Origin: Nocardia pneumoniae NBRC 100136
Lineage (GTDB): Bacteria > Actinomycetota > Actinomycetes > Mycobacteriales > Mycobacteriaceae
DNA: 64,000 nt
Reading direction: 5' to 3'
Assembly: GCF_000308755.1 (NCBI RefSeq)
Contig: NZ_BAGF01000149.1
Coordinates: 31,794 to 95,793 of the forward strand
Part shown: piece by piece, positions 44,141 to 52,208 of the stretch
Position numbering within the stretch: position 1 is the first letter of the stretch
How the letters are laid out: every line of letters begins with the position of its first letter
Position numbers and translations under genes: made by a program
Notes under the pieces: generated by a model
Seen by the model: only the letters and a program-made list of their open reading frames with translations
The model's database searches: none
What the model was told of the DNA's origin: nothing

Positions 44141-44866
44141 TCAGGCGCGGTTGACGCCGCACCAGGCGGCGAAGCCGCGCACGCTCTCGTTGCTTCGAGC
44201 GTCGTCGCGGACCAGGACGCGGAGGGTCTCGTGGACCATGGGGTGGTAGCGGGTTTGGGTCGGCGCGATCTCCTTGGCCTTCTGAAGGGAGGCAAGGGTT
44301 TTCGCGCGGTCGCCGTGGAGAAGGTATCCCCGGGCCAAGTCGATGTAGTGGTGGCCCGCGCGCTCGCGTGGCGTGGTAGCCGGAAGATGCACGGGTTCGG
44401 CGCGTTTCACCGCCTCGGTGCCGTCCATCATCTCGACGGCCAGGCCGACCGACCATATGCCGACATTCGTGATGCCGAAGCACAGCCGGTAGTCGTCACG
44501 ATCGGCACCGATGCGCTGGGCGGTTTCCCGCGCTTCGGCGAGGTGGTCGTCGGCGACATCCCGGCGACCCGCGCGGGCGGCGGCGAGACCGGATTTCAGG
44601 TGCAGGTTGCCCCACATGCTCAGGACGGCTGGATCGTTACCGCCGATCTCCGATTCTATTGTGCTACGGCTTGATTCGAGAAAACGCAGAGCTGTGGACC
44701 AGTCGGCCGCGCCGATCAGTTCGCCCGCGCGCTGATAGTCGCCGACGAGGACGGCCAGCGGGTCTCCGGACCGTGCGGCTGCCCATTCGTGGGCCAGAGA
44801 GGTTGCCCGATCTCCGGGATGAACAGCAAGTCGCCGACCGAGCGCGTTGTCGCTGGTGGCGGGCGG
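44141..44866 (-). pseudogene. XRE-type regulator lacking its N-terminal half
   Basis: The frame is open from 44866 to the stop at 44141 and reads as the C-terminal TPR part of the large HTH regulators common in nocardiae: AHEWAAARSGDPLAVLVGDY, SMWGNLHLKSGLAAARAG, DDHLAEARETAQRIG, and ITNVGIWSVGLAVEM. The upstream in-frame TAA (44867-44869) cuts it off before any helix-turn-helix and no start codon with a ribosome site is available for the full frame; ATG 44617 would give only 158 aa. So it is a headless remnant, possibly expressed as a TPR fragment. Confidence 0.75.
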
Positions 44867-44885
44867 TTACGTTTTGCCGCCGCGT

Positions 44886-44902
44886 TACGTCAATGAGACG
44901 TA
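44886..44902. promoter_or_regulatory. Inverted repeat TACGTC-AATGA-GACGTA
   Basis: Perfect six-base arms with a five-base spacer, 52 bases before the start of the carboxymuconolactone decarboxylase-like gene; a likely regulator site of the two-gene operon. The binder is unknown and the motif differs from the TCTAGY type of the TetR gene downstream. Confidence 0.5.
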
Positions 44903-44953
44903 GCGGTGCGATCGGCAATCGGCCGCGCCAACGTATCAAGGAGAACTCACCTC

Positions 44954-45436
44954 ATGACCTTGCGCATGACGAACCCTTTCTACCTGCTGCCCGAGGCAGG
45001 CCAGGCCATTCCGGCGGCCCTCGAAAAGGCTGTCTTCGGAAGCGGCATTCCCCGTTCGACATTGGCGATCGCCGCGATGCGGGCCAGCCAGATCAACGGA
45101 GGCAGCGCCTGCCTGTGGGCCGAGGTTCAGCTGGCGAGGAAGGAAGGCATCAGCGACGACCAGCTCGCCACCGTCTCGGCGTGGCGGAAAGCGCCGTATT
45201 TCAGCGACGCCGAGCGTGCGGCGCTGGCATTCGCCGAGGCGATCACGGACATGGCGCACCGCGGTGGTGATCTGGTGTCCGACGAGCTCTGGGACGAGCT
45301 GTCGCGGCATTACGACGAGCGGCAGCGTGCGGCGCTGACCCTCTGGCTCGCCGGCGGAACCATGTTCAACATCGTCAACAACGTGGTCGGCGAGCCCGCC
45401 GGGCAGATCTGGGACAACGGAACGGACGTCGCATGA
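44954..45436 (+). CDS. Carboxymuconolactone decarboxylase-like protein, CxxC altered
   Basis: 160 aa, AhpD/CMD-like helical protein. The active-site region reads SQINGGSACLWAEVQ: where the family has two cysteines (CxxC) this protein has Gly50 and Cys53, so the redox pair is broken, unlike the related protein at 60909 where Cys50 and Cys53 are intact. AAGGAG ten bases upstream supports ATG 44954. Its stop overlaps the ATG of a DoxX gene (ATGA), a common pair in oxidative-stress loci. It may no longer be a peroxidase. Confidence 0.82.
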   Translation: MTLRMTNPFYLLPEAGQAIPAALEKAVFGSGIPRSTLAIAAMRASQINGGSACLWAEVQLARKEGISDDQLATVSAWRKAPYFSDAERAALAFAEAITDMAHRGGDLVSDELWDELSRHYDERQRAALTLWLAGGTMFNIVNNVVGEPAGQIWDNGTDVA

Positions 45437-45804
45437 CCAGCCATGCGAAATCGCGGATGCTGACGGTCGCCAAGTGGATACCCGGCACGATTCTGCTGGC
45501 CGAAACCGCGGTGGGGTCGTACTGGGATCTCGCGCGGATCCCCCTCGTGCGGGAGGTCCTCGGTCGCCTGGGATATCCCATGTACTTCACCACGATCCTG
45601 GGCGTGGCCAAGCTGGCGGCAATCGCCGCGCTGGTTACGCCGGGACACCCCCGGACGAAGGAATGGGCGTATGCCGGACTGGTTTTCGTCTACGGCGGCG
45701 CGGCCGCATCCCATGCCGCGATCGGCGACAAGCCCGACAAGTGGGCCACGCCCTTGGTTTTCGTCGCCAGCGCGTTGGCCGCTCGGGAACTGCAGAAGCC
45801 GTAG
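45433..45804 (+). CDS. DoxX-like membrane protein
   Basis: 123 aa with four hydrophobic helices (about 10-28, 46-66, 78-94, 102-118), the size and pattern of the DoxX_2 family associated with redox homeostasis. Translationally coupled to the CMD-like gene. The last 109 bases (45696-45804) recur in altered form at 48759-48867, about 93% identical by eye. Confidence 0.8.
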   Translation: MTSHAKSRMLTVAKWIPGTILLAETAVGSYWDLARIPLVREVLGRLGYPMYFTTILGVAKLAAIAALVTPGHPRTKEWAYAGLVFVYGGAAASHAAIGDKPDKWATPLVFVASALAARELQKP

Positions 45805-45809
45805 CAATT

Positions 45810-45824
45810 TCTAGTAACACTAGA
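45810..45824. promoter_or_regulatory. TetR operator TCTAGT-AAC-ACTAGA
   Basis: Perfect 6-3-6 inverted repeat just before the TetR gene. A TATATT box at 45839-45844 lies seven bases before the ATG, so the transcript is probably leaderless and the operator covers the -35 region. Two similar 6-3-6 sites precede the DUF1772 gene. Confidence 0.65.
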
Positions 45825-45850
45825 TTGTCAAGCGATGCTATATTCGGCCT

Positions 45851-46423
45851 ATGACGACCCAGAGGCGACGAGAACGGGAACGCGCCGAACGGCACCGGCT
45901 GATCATCGACACCGCTCGGGAGCTGGCCGAGTCGCAGGGCTGGGACGCGGTGACTGTGCGCAGGCTGGCGGAACGGATCGAATACAGCCAGCCGGTGCTG
46001 TATTCGCACTTCGCGGGCAAGGACGAGATCGTCACGGCGGTCGCCGAGGAAGGCATCGCGGAGATGGCCGCGTGGAGCCGCGCGGCGTTGGAGTCCGCGG
46101 GCGGCGAGCCGCGCGCAGCGTTGGCGGCGGTGGCGCGGTCCTACCTCGACTTCGCGACCGCGCGGCCCGCACTCTACGACGCGATGTTCCTGATGAAGGT
46201 GAACCTCACGTTCGGCGAGAATGCCTCGCAGCCGCTGCGAGACGCGTTCGCCGTCATGTTCGCCGCGTTCGCACCGTTCGCGGGGGAGCACGATCCGGAG
46301 ACTTTCACCGAGGTCGGCTGGAGCGCCCTGCACGGCTTGGCGACCCTGGACCGCGGTGGACGGCTGCGGCCTGCTCAGCGGGACGCCCGCCTGGCGGTGT
46401 TGCTCGACCAGTGGACCCGGTAG
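45851..46423 (+). CDS. TetR family regulator
   Basis: 190 aa. HTH at about 15-60 (IIDTARELAESQGWDAVTVR, then RLAERIEYSQPVLYSHFAGKDEIV). The C-terminal part belongs to the WHG-type ligand domains. No ribosome binding site precedes the ATG; a TATATT box seven bases before it points to leaderless translation. Operators of the type TCTAGY-N3-RCTAGA sit before this gene and twice before the DUF1772/PPOX genes, suggesting autoregulation and control of that operon. Confidence 0.83.
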   Translation: MTTQRRRERERAERHRLIIDTARELAESQGWDAVTVRRLAERIEYSQPVLYSHFAGKDEIVTAVAEEGIAEMAAWSRAALESAGGEPRAALAAVARSYLDFATARPALYDAMFLMKVNLTFGENASQPLRDAFAVMFAAFAPFAGEHDPETFTEVGWSALHGLATLDRGGRLRPAQRDARLAVLLDQWTR

Positions 46424-46785
46424 ACCTCTGCCGTGGTGAGCGCCTCGATCTGAGAGTCGTCATTCCTGCCCGCGAGTGGGAGGCCAATTGGCAGTGATGC
46501 CGCCGCCTGAGCTGCGGCGGCATCGCTGGGTGGCAGGTCAGCTCACCGGCGTCAAGGCGGGGGGTGCCAGGTGCCGTCGATCCCCGACTCCGGCGCGGTC
46601 GGGCTGCCCGCAGCCCCGGTCGGCGAGGCCGGGGACCGCGATGAGCTCCAGTGTCACCAGCGGATCCAGCAGATCGAAGATCTGCCAGCGCTCGGTGACC
46701 GGCTTGCCTGCGACAGCGTCTGCTCGGCCGGAATGGGCAAGTGCGGCTTGCGGATCCGAGCGCGATCCGTGGTAGCGATCTGAAA
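46424..46785. other. 360-base gap with terminator, otherwise empty
   Basis: Contains the hairpin at 46496-46524. From 46550 to 46780 the minus strand reads a short frame with RWQIFDLLDPLVTLELIAV that looks protein-like but has no start and no recognised family; it may be a gene scrap. Confidence 0.3.
46496..46524. terminator. Hairpin terminator after the TetR gene
   Basis: GATGCCGCCGC and GCGGCGGCATC form a perfect 11-base stem around a 7-base loop, 72 bases after the TetR stop; no T-run follows. Confidence 0.6.
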
Positions 46786-46800
46786 TCTAGCAAGGCTAGA
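46786..46800. promoter_or_regulatory. TetR operator TCTAGC-AAG-GCTAGA
   Basis: Perfect 6-3-6 inverted repeat of the same class as 45810-45824, 65 bases before the DUF1772 start. Confidence 0.62.
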
Positions 46801-46835
46801 CAAGCTAGCGAGCGAATGTTATCGTTGCTCCAGTT

Positions 46836-46850
46836 TCTAACGCTGCTAGA
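46836..46850. promoter_or_regulatory. TetR operator TCTAAC-GCT-GCTAGA
   Basis: Third member of the 6-3-6 class with one mismatch in the left arm, ending 15 bases before the DUF1772 ATG, between promoter and ribosome binding site. Confidence 0.55.
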
Positions 46851-46865
46851 ATTTGGGAGCCGAAA

Positions 46866-47342
46866 ATGCTCATCGTCACCGGCCAGATCATCGCCGCCGC
46901 CGCCGTTCTCGCCAATGCCGTCGTCTATGGGACCGACGTCTGCGGGGCCGTGATCACCCGGTCCGTGTACCGCAAGCTCGATGACGCGACCGTGACCATG
47001 AGTGCGGGATGGGGTCACTACTACGGCGACAAGCGCATGCCGGTTTTCGGTGTGGGCGGTGTGGTCACCGCGGTGCTCACACTGCTGATCGCGCTGTGGG
47101 CCGGGCAGATCGGCGCCGCTGTGGCGGCGGGGATCACCGTGGCGGCGCTGCTGACCTGGCTCGCCTTCTACGTCCGCATCGCCAAGCCGATCAATTCTCA
47201 GCAGACGGCCGCTGCGCAGAGCGGCATCATTCCGGCCAATGCCCGTGCGCTGCAGGACAAGTGGGACAGCATTCTGAAGTACCGGGTCACCCTGCAGTTC
47301 ATCGCCATTGCCGGACTGTGCGCCGCGCTGATCCTGTTCTGA
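46866..47342 (+). CDS. DUF1772 membrane protein
   Basis: 158 aa, four membrane helices (about 2-20, 60-80, 84-104, 138-156). The family includes anthrone oxygenase-like proteins; this member has the conserved GWGHYYGDKRMPVFG loop and the late PINSQQT and LQDKWDSILKYR. The activity is unproven. GGGAG seven bases upstream supports ATG 46866. Two TetR operators precede it; the PPOX gene follows after 96 bases. Confidence 0.75.
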   Translation: MLIVTGQIIAAAAVLANAVVYGTDVCGAVITRSVYRKLDDATVTMSAGWGHYYGDKRMPVFGVGGVVTAVLTLLIALWAGQIGAAVAAGITVAALLTWLAFYVRIAKPINSQQTAAAQSGIIPANARALQDKWDSILKYRVTLQFIAIAGLCAALILF

Positions 47343-47438
47343 TCTCAAAGCCCCGGGTGTCGCGTGTGATAGCACCCCACAACGTCCGGCTGATCGCCGG
47401 GGCACACCTGATATCGAATTCACTGAGGAGTAACTGAC

Positions 47439-47837
47439 ATGACCTTCACCAGCAACGAACAGCAGTTCCTCGCGGAGGCCGGGATCGGTCGGCTGGCCAC
47501 GGTGTCGCCCGACGGCGTTGTGCAGAACAACCCGACCAGCTATCGGGTTAACGCCGACGGCACGATCGACATCGGGGGCATGCGGATGCGTGCCAGTCGA
47601 AAGTACCGCAATGTCGAGGCGGGCAGCCGGGTGTCGTTCGTCATCGACCAACAGGTTTCATTGGAGCCATACGTGATTCGCGGCATCGAGATACGCGGCA
47701 CGGCCGAGGCGCTCGATGACGTGGAGCCGCCGTTTCCACCCCAGGAACGCGCGGTCATCCGAATTCACCCCGACCGGATCATCTCCTGGGGCATCGACGG
47801 CGGATCCTTCGACTTCACCGGTCGCCGCGCCGAGTAG
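47439..47837 (+). CDS. PPOX-class F420-dependent oxidoreductase
   Basis: 132 aa split beta-barrel protein. Starts with FTSNEQQFLAEAGIGRLATV, then GRLATVSPDGVVQNNPTSYR, MRASRKYRNVEAGSRVSFV and IHPDRIISWGI, the typical blocks of actinobacterial F420-binding PPOX proteins. It should transfer hydride to or from F420 on an unknown substrate. Downstream of DUF1772 and probably in the same TetR-controlled unit. Confidence 0.85.
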   Translation: MTFTSNEQQFLAEAGIGRLATVSPDGVVQNNPTSYRVNADGTIDIGGMRMRASRKYRNVEAGSRVSFVIDQQVSLEPYVIRGIEIRGTAEALDDVEPPFPPQERAVIRIHPDRIISWGIDGGSFDFTGRRAE

Positions 47838-47910
47838 TCCGGCACTGTAGGTGAAAAGCCTTATGCAGCATGGCGAATCCATTCGACCGATCTGCCGAGT
47901 CGAGCCGAGG

Positions 47911-48297
47911 TCAGGCCGGGGTGACGATCTGGATCAGGTTCCCGCAGGTGTCGTCGAAGACCGCCGTGGCCACCGGACCGGCCGCCATCGGTTCCTGCGT
48001 GAACGTCACCCCGAGCCCGCGCAGCCGCTCGTATTCCGCTTGGACGTCGGTGACCTGGAACGAGGCGGCCGGAATGCCGTCGGCGACCAGGCCGTCCTTG
48101 TACGGCTTGACCGCGGGGTGCCCATCCGGCTCGAGCAGCAGTTCGGTGCCCTCGGGGTCCTCCGGCGAGACGACCGTCAGCCACCGGGCCTCACCCAGCG
48201 GAACGTCGTGCTTCTTGGTGAAGCCGAGCACCTCGGTGTAGAAGTCGAGGGCCTTCTGCTGGTCGTCGACGAACACGCTGGTGACATAGATCTTCAC
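47911..48297 (-). CDS. VOC (glyoxalase-like) family protein
   Basis: 128 aa, two beta-alpha-beta-beta-beta modules: KIYVTSVFVDDQQKALDFYT with VLGF, then LLLEPDGHP, and VTDVQAEYERLRGLGVTFTQ with DTCGNLIQIV. Metal-binding His/Glu positions are partly present. The GTG at 48297 overlaps the ArsR stop by four bases, so it is coupled to an ArsR regulator, an arrangement common for such VOC proteins of unknown substrate. Confidence 0.85.
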   Translation of the reverse strand: MKIYVTSVFVDDQQKALDFYTEVLGFTKKHDVPLGEARWLTVVSPEDPEGTELLLEPDGHPAVKPYKDGLVADGIPAASFQVTDVQAEYERLRGLGVTFTQEPMAAGPVATAVFDDTCGNLIQIVTPA

Positions 48298-48581
48298 GGT
48301 GCTTGTCCTTTCCTGGTGACCGGCCACCGCTCGACGATGGCGGCCAGGGGAGTGGTGTCGAGGTGGTGGAACTTGTACCGCCCTTGCTTGCGCGCGGTGA
48401 TCAGCCCGGCCTCCTCCAGCACCGCCAAGTGCTGGGAGACGGCCTGCCGGGTGAGGCTCAGCTGATGCCGACTCGTCAGGCGGACGCAGATCTCGAACAG
48501 GGTCTGACCGTCGCGCTCGGTCAGCTCGTCGAGAATGGTCCGCCGGGTGGGATCGGCGAGGGCCTTGAAGACATCGCCCAT
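48294..48581 (-). CDS. ArsR family regulator
   Basis: 95 aa winged helix: DVFKALADPTRRTILDELTE, then LTRQAVSQHLAVLEEAGLIT and the wing GRYKFHHLDTTPL. It lacks the CVC metal motif in the recognition helix, so it is of the non-metal type usually paired with VOC or SRPBCC genes. A perfect palindrome at 48593-48612 is its evident operator; the transcript continues into the VOC gene. Confidence 0.88.
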   Translation of the reverse strand: MGDVFKALADPTRRTILDELTERDGQTLFEICVRLTSRHQLSLTRQAVSQHLAVLEEAGLITARKQGRYKFHHLDTTPLAAIVERWPVTRKGQAP

Positions 48582-48592
48582 GGGCCGACGAT

Positions 48593-48612
48593 AGGCAAGT
48601 GCTCACTTGCCT
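48593..48612. promoter_or_regulatory. ArsR operator AGGCAAGTG-CT-CACTTGCCT
   Basis: Perfect 9-2-9 palindrome starting 12 bases upstream of the ArsR ATG, covering the promoter. The binder is almost certainly the adjacent ArsR protein. Confidence 0.7.
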
Positions 48613-48626
48613 GTCAAGGCCGACGC

Positions 48627-48867
48627 GATTTCCCAGAAGTCGGCATAGCGACCACCGCGGCGCAGCAGCTCGTCGTGGCTGCCCTGTTCCACGATCCGGC
48701 CGTTGTCCAAGAAGACGATGCGCGATCATCACCACCGTATCGCCGCGATGCGGGCCAGCGGCGCGGCCGCGTCCCATGCCGCGGTCGGCGACAAGCCCGA
48801 CAAGTGGGCAACGCCCTTGGTTGTCGTCGCCAGCGCGTCGGCCGCTCGGGAATTGCGGAAGCCGTAG
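48627..48867 (+). pseudogene. Mosaic scar of ABC, CMD and DoxX gene pieces
   Basis: 48627-48722 is identical to 50520-50615 (end of the ABC gene at 50490). 48716-48738 equals 50641-50663, so 32 bases between two CGATGCG copies are missing. 48739-48759 equals 45068-45088 of the CMD-like gene, which itself contains CGATGCG. 48759-48867 matches the last 109 bases of the DoxX gene (45696-45804) with about seven substitutions, including its TAG. No piece can be functional. It records successive duplications and deletions through short homologies. Confidence 0.85.
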
Positions 48868-48899
48868 CCGACAGCGGTCATCCCGACTTCGGCCTCGGT

Positions 48900-49892
48900 C
48901 TACCGGATCTCGACGGGAACGCCGAGCCGGTGTGCGCATTCCTCGGAGATGGTCGTATCGAGCGGGCCATCGCTCGATACGACCAGCCGTAGTTTCGGAA
49001 AACGCTGGGCGTCGAGACCCGAAGTGGCCAGCTCGGCGAGCGTATCCGGTGTGCAGTGGGCCACTGTCACTCGATGATGTTTCAGCAGCTGCACCAAGTC
49101 CGCGGGCGTGCACGGGTTTCTAGGCAGCACAACGGTTGCACGTGCCCGTAGCGCGAGGTTCACGGCTATCTGCATATTGCCGATACGCTGCAACGGCGTT
49201 GCGGCGAGCACGACATCGGATTCTCGTGGTCGAAGCGCCGCGGTGGTCTGCCTCAAATCCGCGATGAGACCGCTATGGGTCAGTTCCGCCCTTTCCCATG
49301 CACCTTGCGTTCCGCCGGGCTCGGCTAGAACAGCCGTCCGATTCCCACCCCTGTGGTTGGGCATGGCGCCACTCGCCGATTCGTCGAGGGACCCATGCCA
49401 CCAGACCAGGCAACCACTGGTGTTCAGCGGCGTATCGCCGACGTGCACGGCCTGGACGCAGCGCAGCTCACGCCCGATTCCGGCGGCGTCGAGCCGATCC
49501 CATATGTCCCAGGAAGTCAGGACAGCGCGCACCTCGCGGAGGGGTGGCCGAGTATTCCACTCCGTCATCGGAGCACGCGGATCCAACGGCAAGACCACGG
49601 CGCCGATGGCCAGTACACCGTGAAATGCCGCGACGAACTGGGCGCTGTTGTCCAGGATCACAGCAACGACGTCGTCTTCACCCACTCCGGACGCGCGCAG
49701 ACCAGCGGCCACCTGGTCGATCGCCTCCACCAGTTCCCCATAGCTCCAGCGTCGTCCCGTCCCCGACGTATAGTCGACCAGCGCGCGCCGCCGCGCAGAC
49801 TCCCCGCCGAGTTCGTCGTCGAGGTCACCAACAACGAACTCGGTGAGGCCGATATCTGCCGGTTCCGTCTCGTGCCACATCCTGAATCCCAT
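48900..49892 (-). pseudogene. Truncated and degenerate acyl-CoA synthetase
   Basis: 330 aa frame with the N-terminal part of an adenylate-forming ligase (YGELVEAIDQVAAGLRASGV, VVAVILDNSAQFVAAFHG, LPLDPRAPMTEW). The phosphate-binding loop is destroyed: instead of TSGTTGxPKG it reads LAEPGGTQGAWERAELTHSG. It stops right before the position of the A5 motif (LRLVVSSDGPLDTTISEECA then VEIR) and the whole C-terminal domain is missing, with the mosaic scar beginning 33 bases beyond. It cannot be an active ligase; a normal member has about 500 residues. Confidence 0.75.
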
Positions 49893-49949
49893 TTCCTGCT
49901 GATTTGAACTATCCCACTCCGGCAGGACGGTCCGCTGGTCGTCATTGGA

Positions 49950-50444
49950 CTACGGCAATTGGCCGGACTCGCTCGGCCGGAGGAATCGGTGGATAGTGGC
50001 CGCGAACTGCCGCACCTGTTCACCAGCCTCCAGAACGGTCACCGTCGTCGCTGTCCAGGACGTCGAGAAGCCGGACTGCCGCATCAAGGTCCAGGTGAGC
50101 CGGACATGACCCAATGGCGCGTGCTCTGTGTCGATCCGGAGTTCGTGATCCATGCTCTCCCAGGTTCGGATACCGGTCCAGCCGGTGAAGTCCTGTTCCA
50201 ACGTGTCGACGAACCGGGACAGCGAACGGCCGCCGACGTGGTCGACCAAGAGCCCGCGCATCGAGGCCGACATTCCCTCGGCGGACAGTTCGGCGCACAT
50301 CGCGACGAAGTCGTCGTCACACGGCCTTCCGTCGCGGTAAGGCATGGTGCGGTGCCAGAGCCGCACCCGACTGCCGAAGGAGCGATCGATCATCTCGATC
50401 GCCTCGCCGTGATCGACCATCTCCCTGTCGAATTCGCACGTCAT
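49950..50444 (-). CDS. DUF6228-like small protein
   Basis: 164 aa from ATG 50444 (GTG 50462 possible). Central LEQDFTGWTGIRTWESMDHE and the following HAPLGHVRLTWTLMR correspond to the DUF6228 pattern (GWxGxRxWxS ... GHVxL). No enzymatic motif; many such proteins stand near polymorphic toxin or accessory loci and may be immunity-like, but no toxin partner is seen here. Located between the ABC pair and the truncated ligase. Confidence 0.55.
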   Translation of the reverse strand: MTCEFDREMVDHGEAIEMIDRSFGSRVRLWHRTMPYRDGRPCDDDFVAMCAELSAEGMSASMRGLLVDHVGGRSLSRFVDTLEQDFTGWTGIRTWESMDHELRIDTEHAPLGHVRLTWTLMRQSGFSTSWTATTVTVLEAGEQVRQFAATIHRFLRPSESGQLP

Positions 50445-50489
50445 GAGCGAAGGGTAGTCCACGGCGCCGAGTGCCGGAGCGAGGGAAGT

Positions 50490-52208
50490 TCAACGGCGAC
50501 TCGGTACCAGTGGGCTGGAGATTTCCCAGAAGTCGGCATAGCGACCACCGCGGCGCAGCAGCTCGTCGTGGCTGCCCTGTTCCACGATCCGGCCGTTGTC
50601 CAAGAAGACGATGCGGTCGGCGCGTTGGACGGTCCGCAGGCGATGCGCGATCATCACCACCGTCCGGCCCGCCATCAGGCGTTCGATACCGTCGTGGACG
50701 GCCGCTTCGTTCACCGGGTCGAGTGCGGAGGTCACCTCGTCCAGCAGCACGATGGGCGCGTTCTTCAGCAGCGCTCGCGCGATCGAAACGCGTTGGCGCT
50801 CACCACCGGACAGCAGTGCGCCGCCCTCGCCGACCTTCGCCGCCCACCCGCCGGGAAGTCGCTCGATCACCTCGTCCAACCGCGCCGCGGTCGCTGCCGC
50901 TCGCACTTCGGCGTCGTCGGCGTCGGGACGGCCGAGCCGCACGTTCTCCTCGATGGTGCCGTCGAACAGATAGACATCCTGGAAGACGATGGCGATCTGC
51001 CGCATGAGCACGTCGGTGCTGATCGCGCGCACGTCCGCGCCGCCGACGCGCACCGCGCCCGCGTCCACGTCGTAGAACCGCGCCAGCAACTGCAGCAAGG
51101 TGCTCTTGCCCGCGCCCGACGGTCCGACAATGGCAAGCCGCCCGCCCTCGGGCACCGACAGCGAAAGGTCGTCGATCACGGTACGGCCGCCGTGCTGGAA
51201 GCTCACGGACTCGAACTCGACGTCATGGCCTACCGGCTGAATCGGTTCGGGAGCTTCCGGCAGCGGCTCGGTGGTCAACACCGCCTCCAGCCCGGCCAGT
51301 CCGGCACGCGCGCCGCGCATTTGGCCGCCGATTTCCGACAGCGACAGCAGCGGATCCGCGCAGCGGGCGGCCAGCACCAGGATCGCCAAAACCTCCGGGA
51401 CACCGATATTCCCGCCGAGCGCCAGGTAGGCGCCCAAGGCCAGCAGCGCGGTGAACATCGCCTGCACCGTCAGGGTGAGCCCCACTATGCCGGGCAGCGC
51501 CGACAGTATGGAACGGCGGGACGCGCGCTCGAGTCCCGACAGCGCGTCGTCGAGCAACCGGAAGCGTTCGACGGTCCGGCCGCCGGCGCGCAGCACAGGC
51601 TGGGCCTGAAGGTATTCGATAACTCTGCCCGTAGCGTCCTTGGTGCGTTCGGTGCGCTCCGCGTCGGCGGCGGCCATCGAACGTCCCGCCCAGATCTGGA
51701 TCCCCGCCACGACCGGTACGGCGGCCAGCGCGGCCGAGCCCATGTGCCAGTCGAAGGCGAACATCACGGCGACGATCGTCAGCGGAGTCACGCTGGCGGA
51801 GATCAACGGTGCCAGCAGATGCGCGATGACGCTCATCGCCTGTAGCACACCCTCGCTGGCGAGGATCGACACCTCTCCGACACGACCGGGGGTGAACCAG
51901 CCGAGGGGCAATCGCGCCAGATGATCGCCGAAGCGATGATAGACACCGCGCAAAAGCGTGGTCCCGACCAGGAAACCGGACAGATCGCTGCGATAGCGCA
52001 GCGCCGCGTAGCCCGCGACCGCCGCCCCGAACGCGATCAGCCAGGGCCGGGCGTCCGTGGGCGTGCTCCCGAACAGTGCCCGCAGCACCGGAACCAGCAG
52101 TGCGTAGGACAAGCCTTCGGCTACCGAGGTCGCCGTCATGAGGGCCACGGTGCGACGCACGGGCCGGGCGTACTCGCGTCCCAGCACGCGCAGCAGCATT
52201 CGAATCAT
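50490..52208 (-). CDS. ABC exporter-fold half transporter (IrtB-like)
   Basis: 572 aa: six membrane helices (about 18-300), then ATPase with Walker A VGPSGAGKSTLLQLLARFYD (about 362-381), signature LSGGERQRVSIARALL (about 470-485), Walker B IVLLDEVTSALDP. It pairs with the preceding gene, whose last four bases it overlaps, forming a heterodimer like IrtAB/YbtPQ importers for ferric siderophores. The last 96 bases (50520-50615) occur again in the scar at 48627-48722. Start ATG 52208. Confidence 0.87.
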   Translation of the reverse strand: MIRMLLRVLGREYARPVRRTVALMTATSVAEGLSYALLVPVLRALFGSTPTDARPWLIAFGAAVAGYAALRYRSDLSGFLVGTTLLRGVYHRFGDHLARLPLGWFTPGRVGEVSILASEGVLQAMSVIAHLLAPLISASVTPLTIVAVMFAFDWHMGSAALAAVPVVAGIQIWAGRSMAAADAERTERTKDATGRVIEYLQAQPVLRAGGRTVERFRLLDDALSGLERASRRSILSALPGIVGLTLTVQAMFTALLALGAYLALGGNIGVPEVLAILVLAARCADPLLSLSEIGGQMRGARAGLAGLEAVLTTEPLPEAPEPIQPVGHDVEFESVSFQHGGRTVIDDLSLSVPEGGRLAIVGPSGAGKSTLLQLLARFYDVDAGAVRVGGADVRAISTDVLMRQIAIVFQDVYLFDGTIEENVRLGRPDADDAEVRAAATAARLDEVIERLPGGWAAKVGEGGALLSGGERQRVSIARALLKNAPIVLLDEVTSALDPVNEAAVHDGIERLMAGRTVVMIAHRLRTVQRADRIVFLDNGRIVEQGSHDELLRRGGRYADFWEISSPLVPSRR

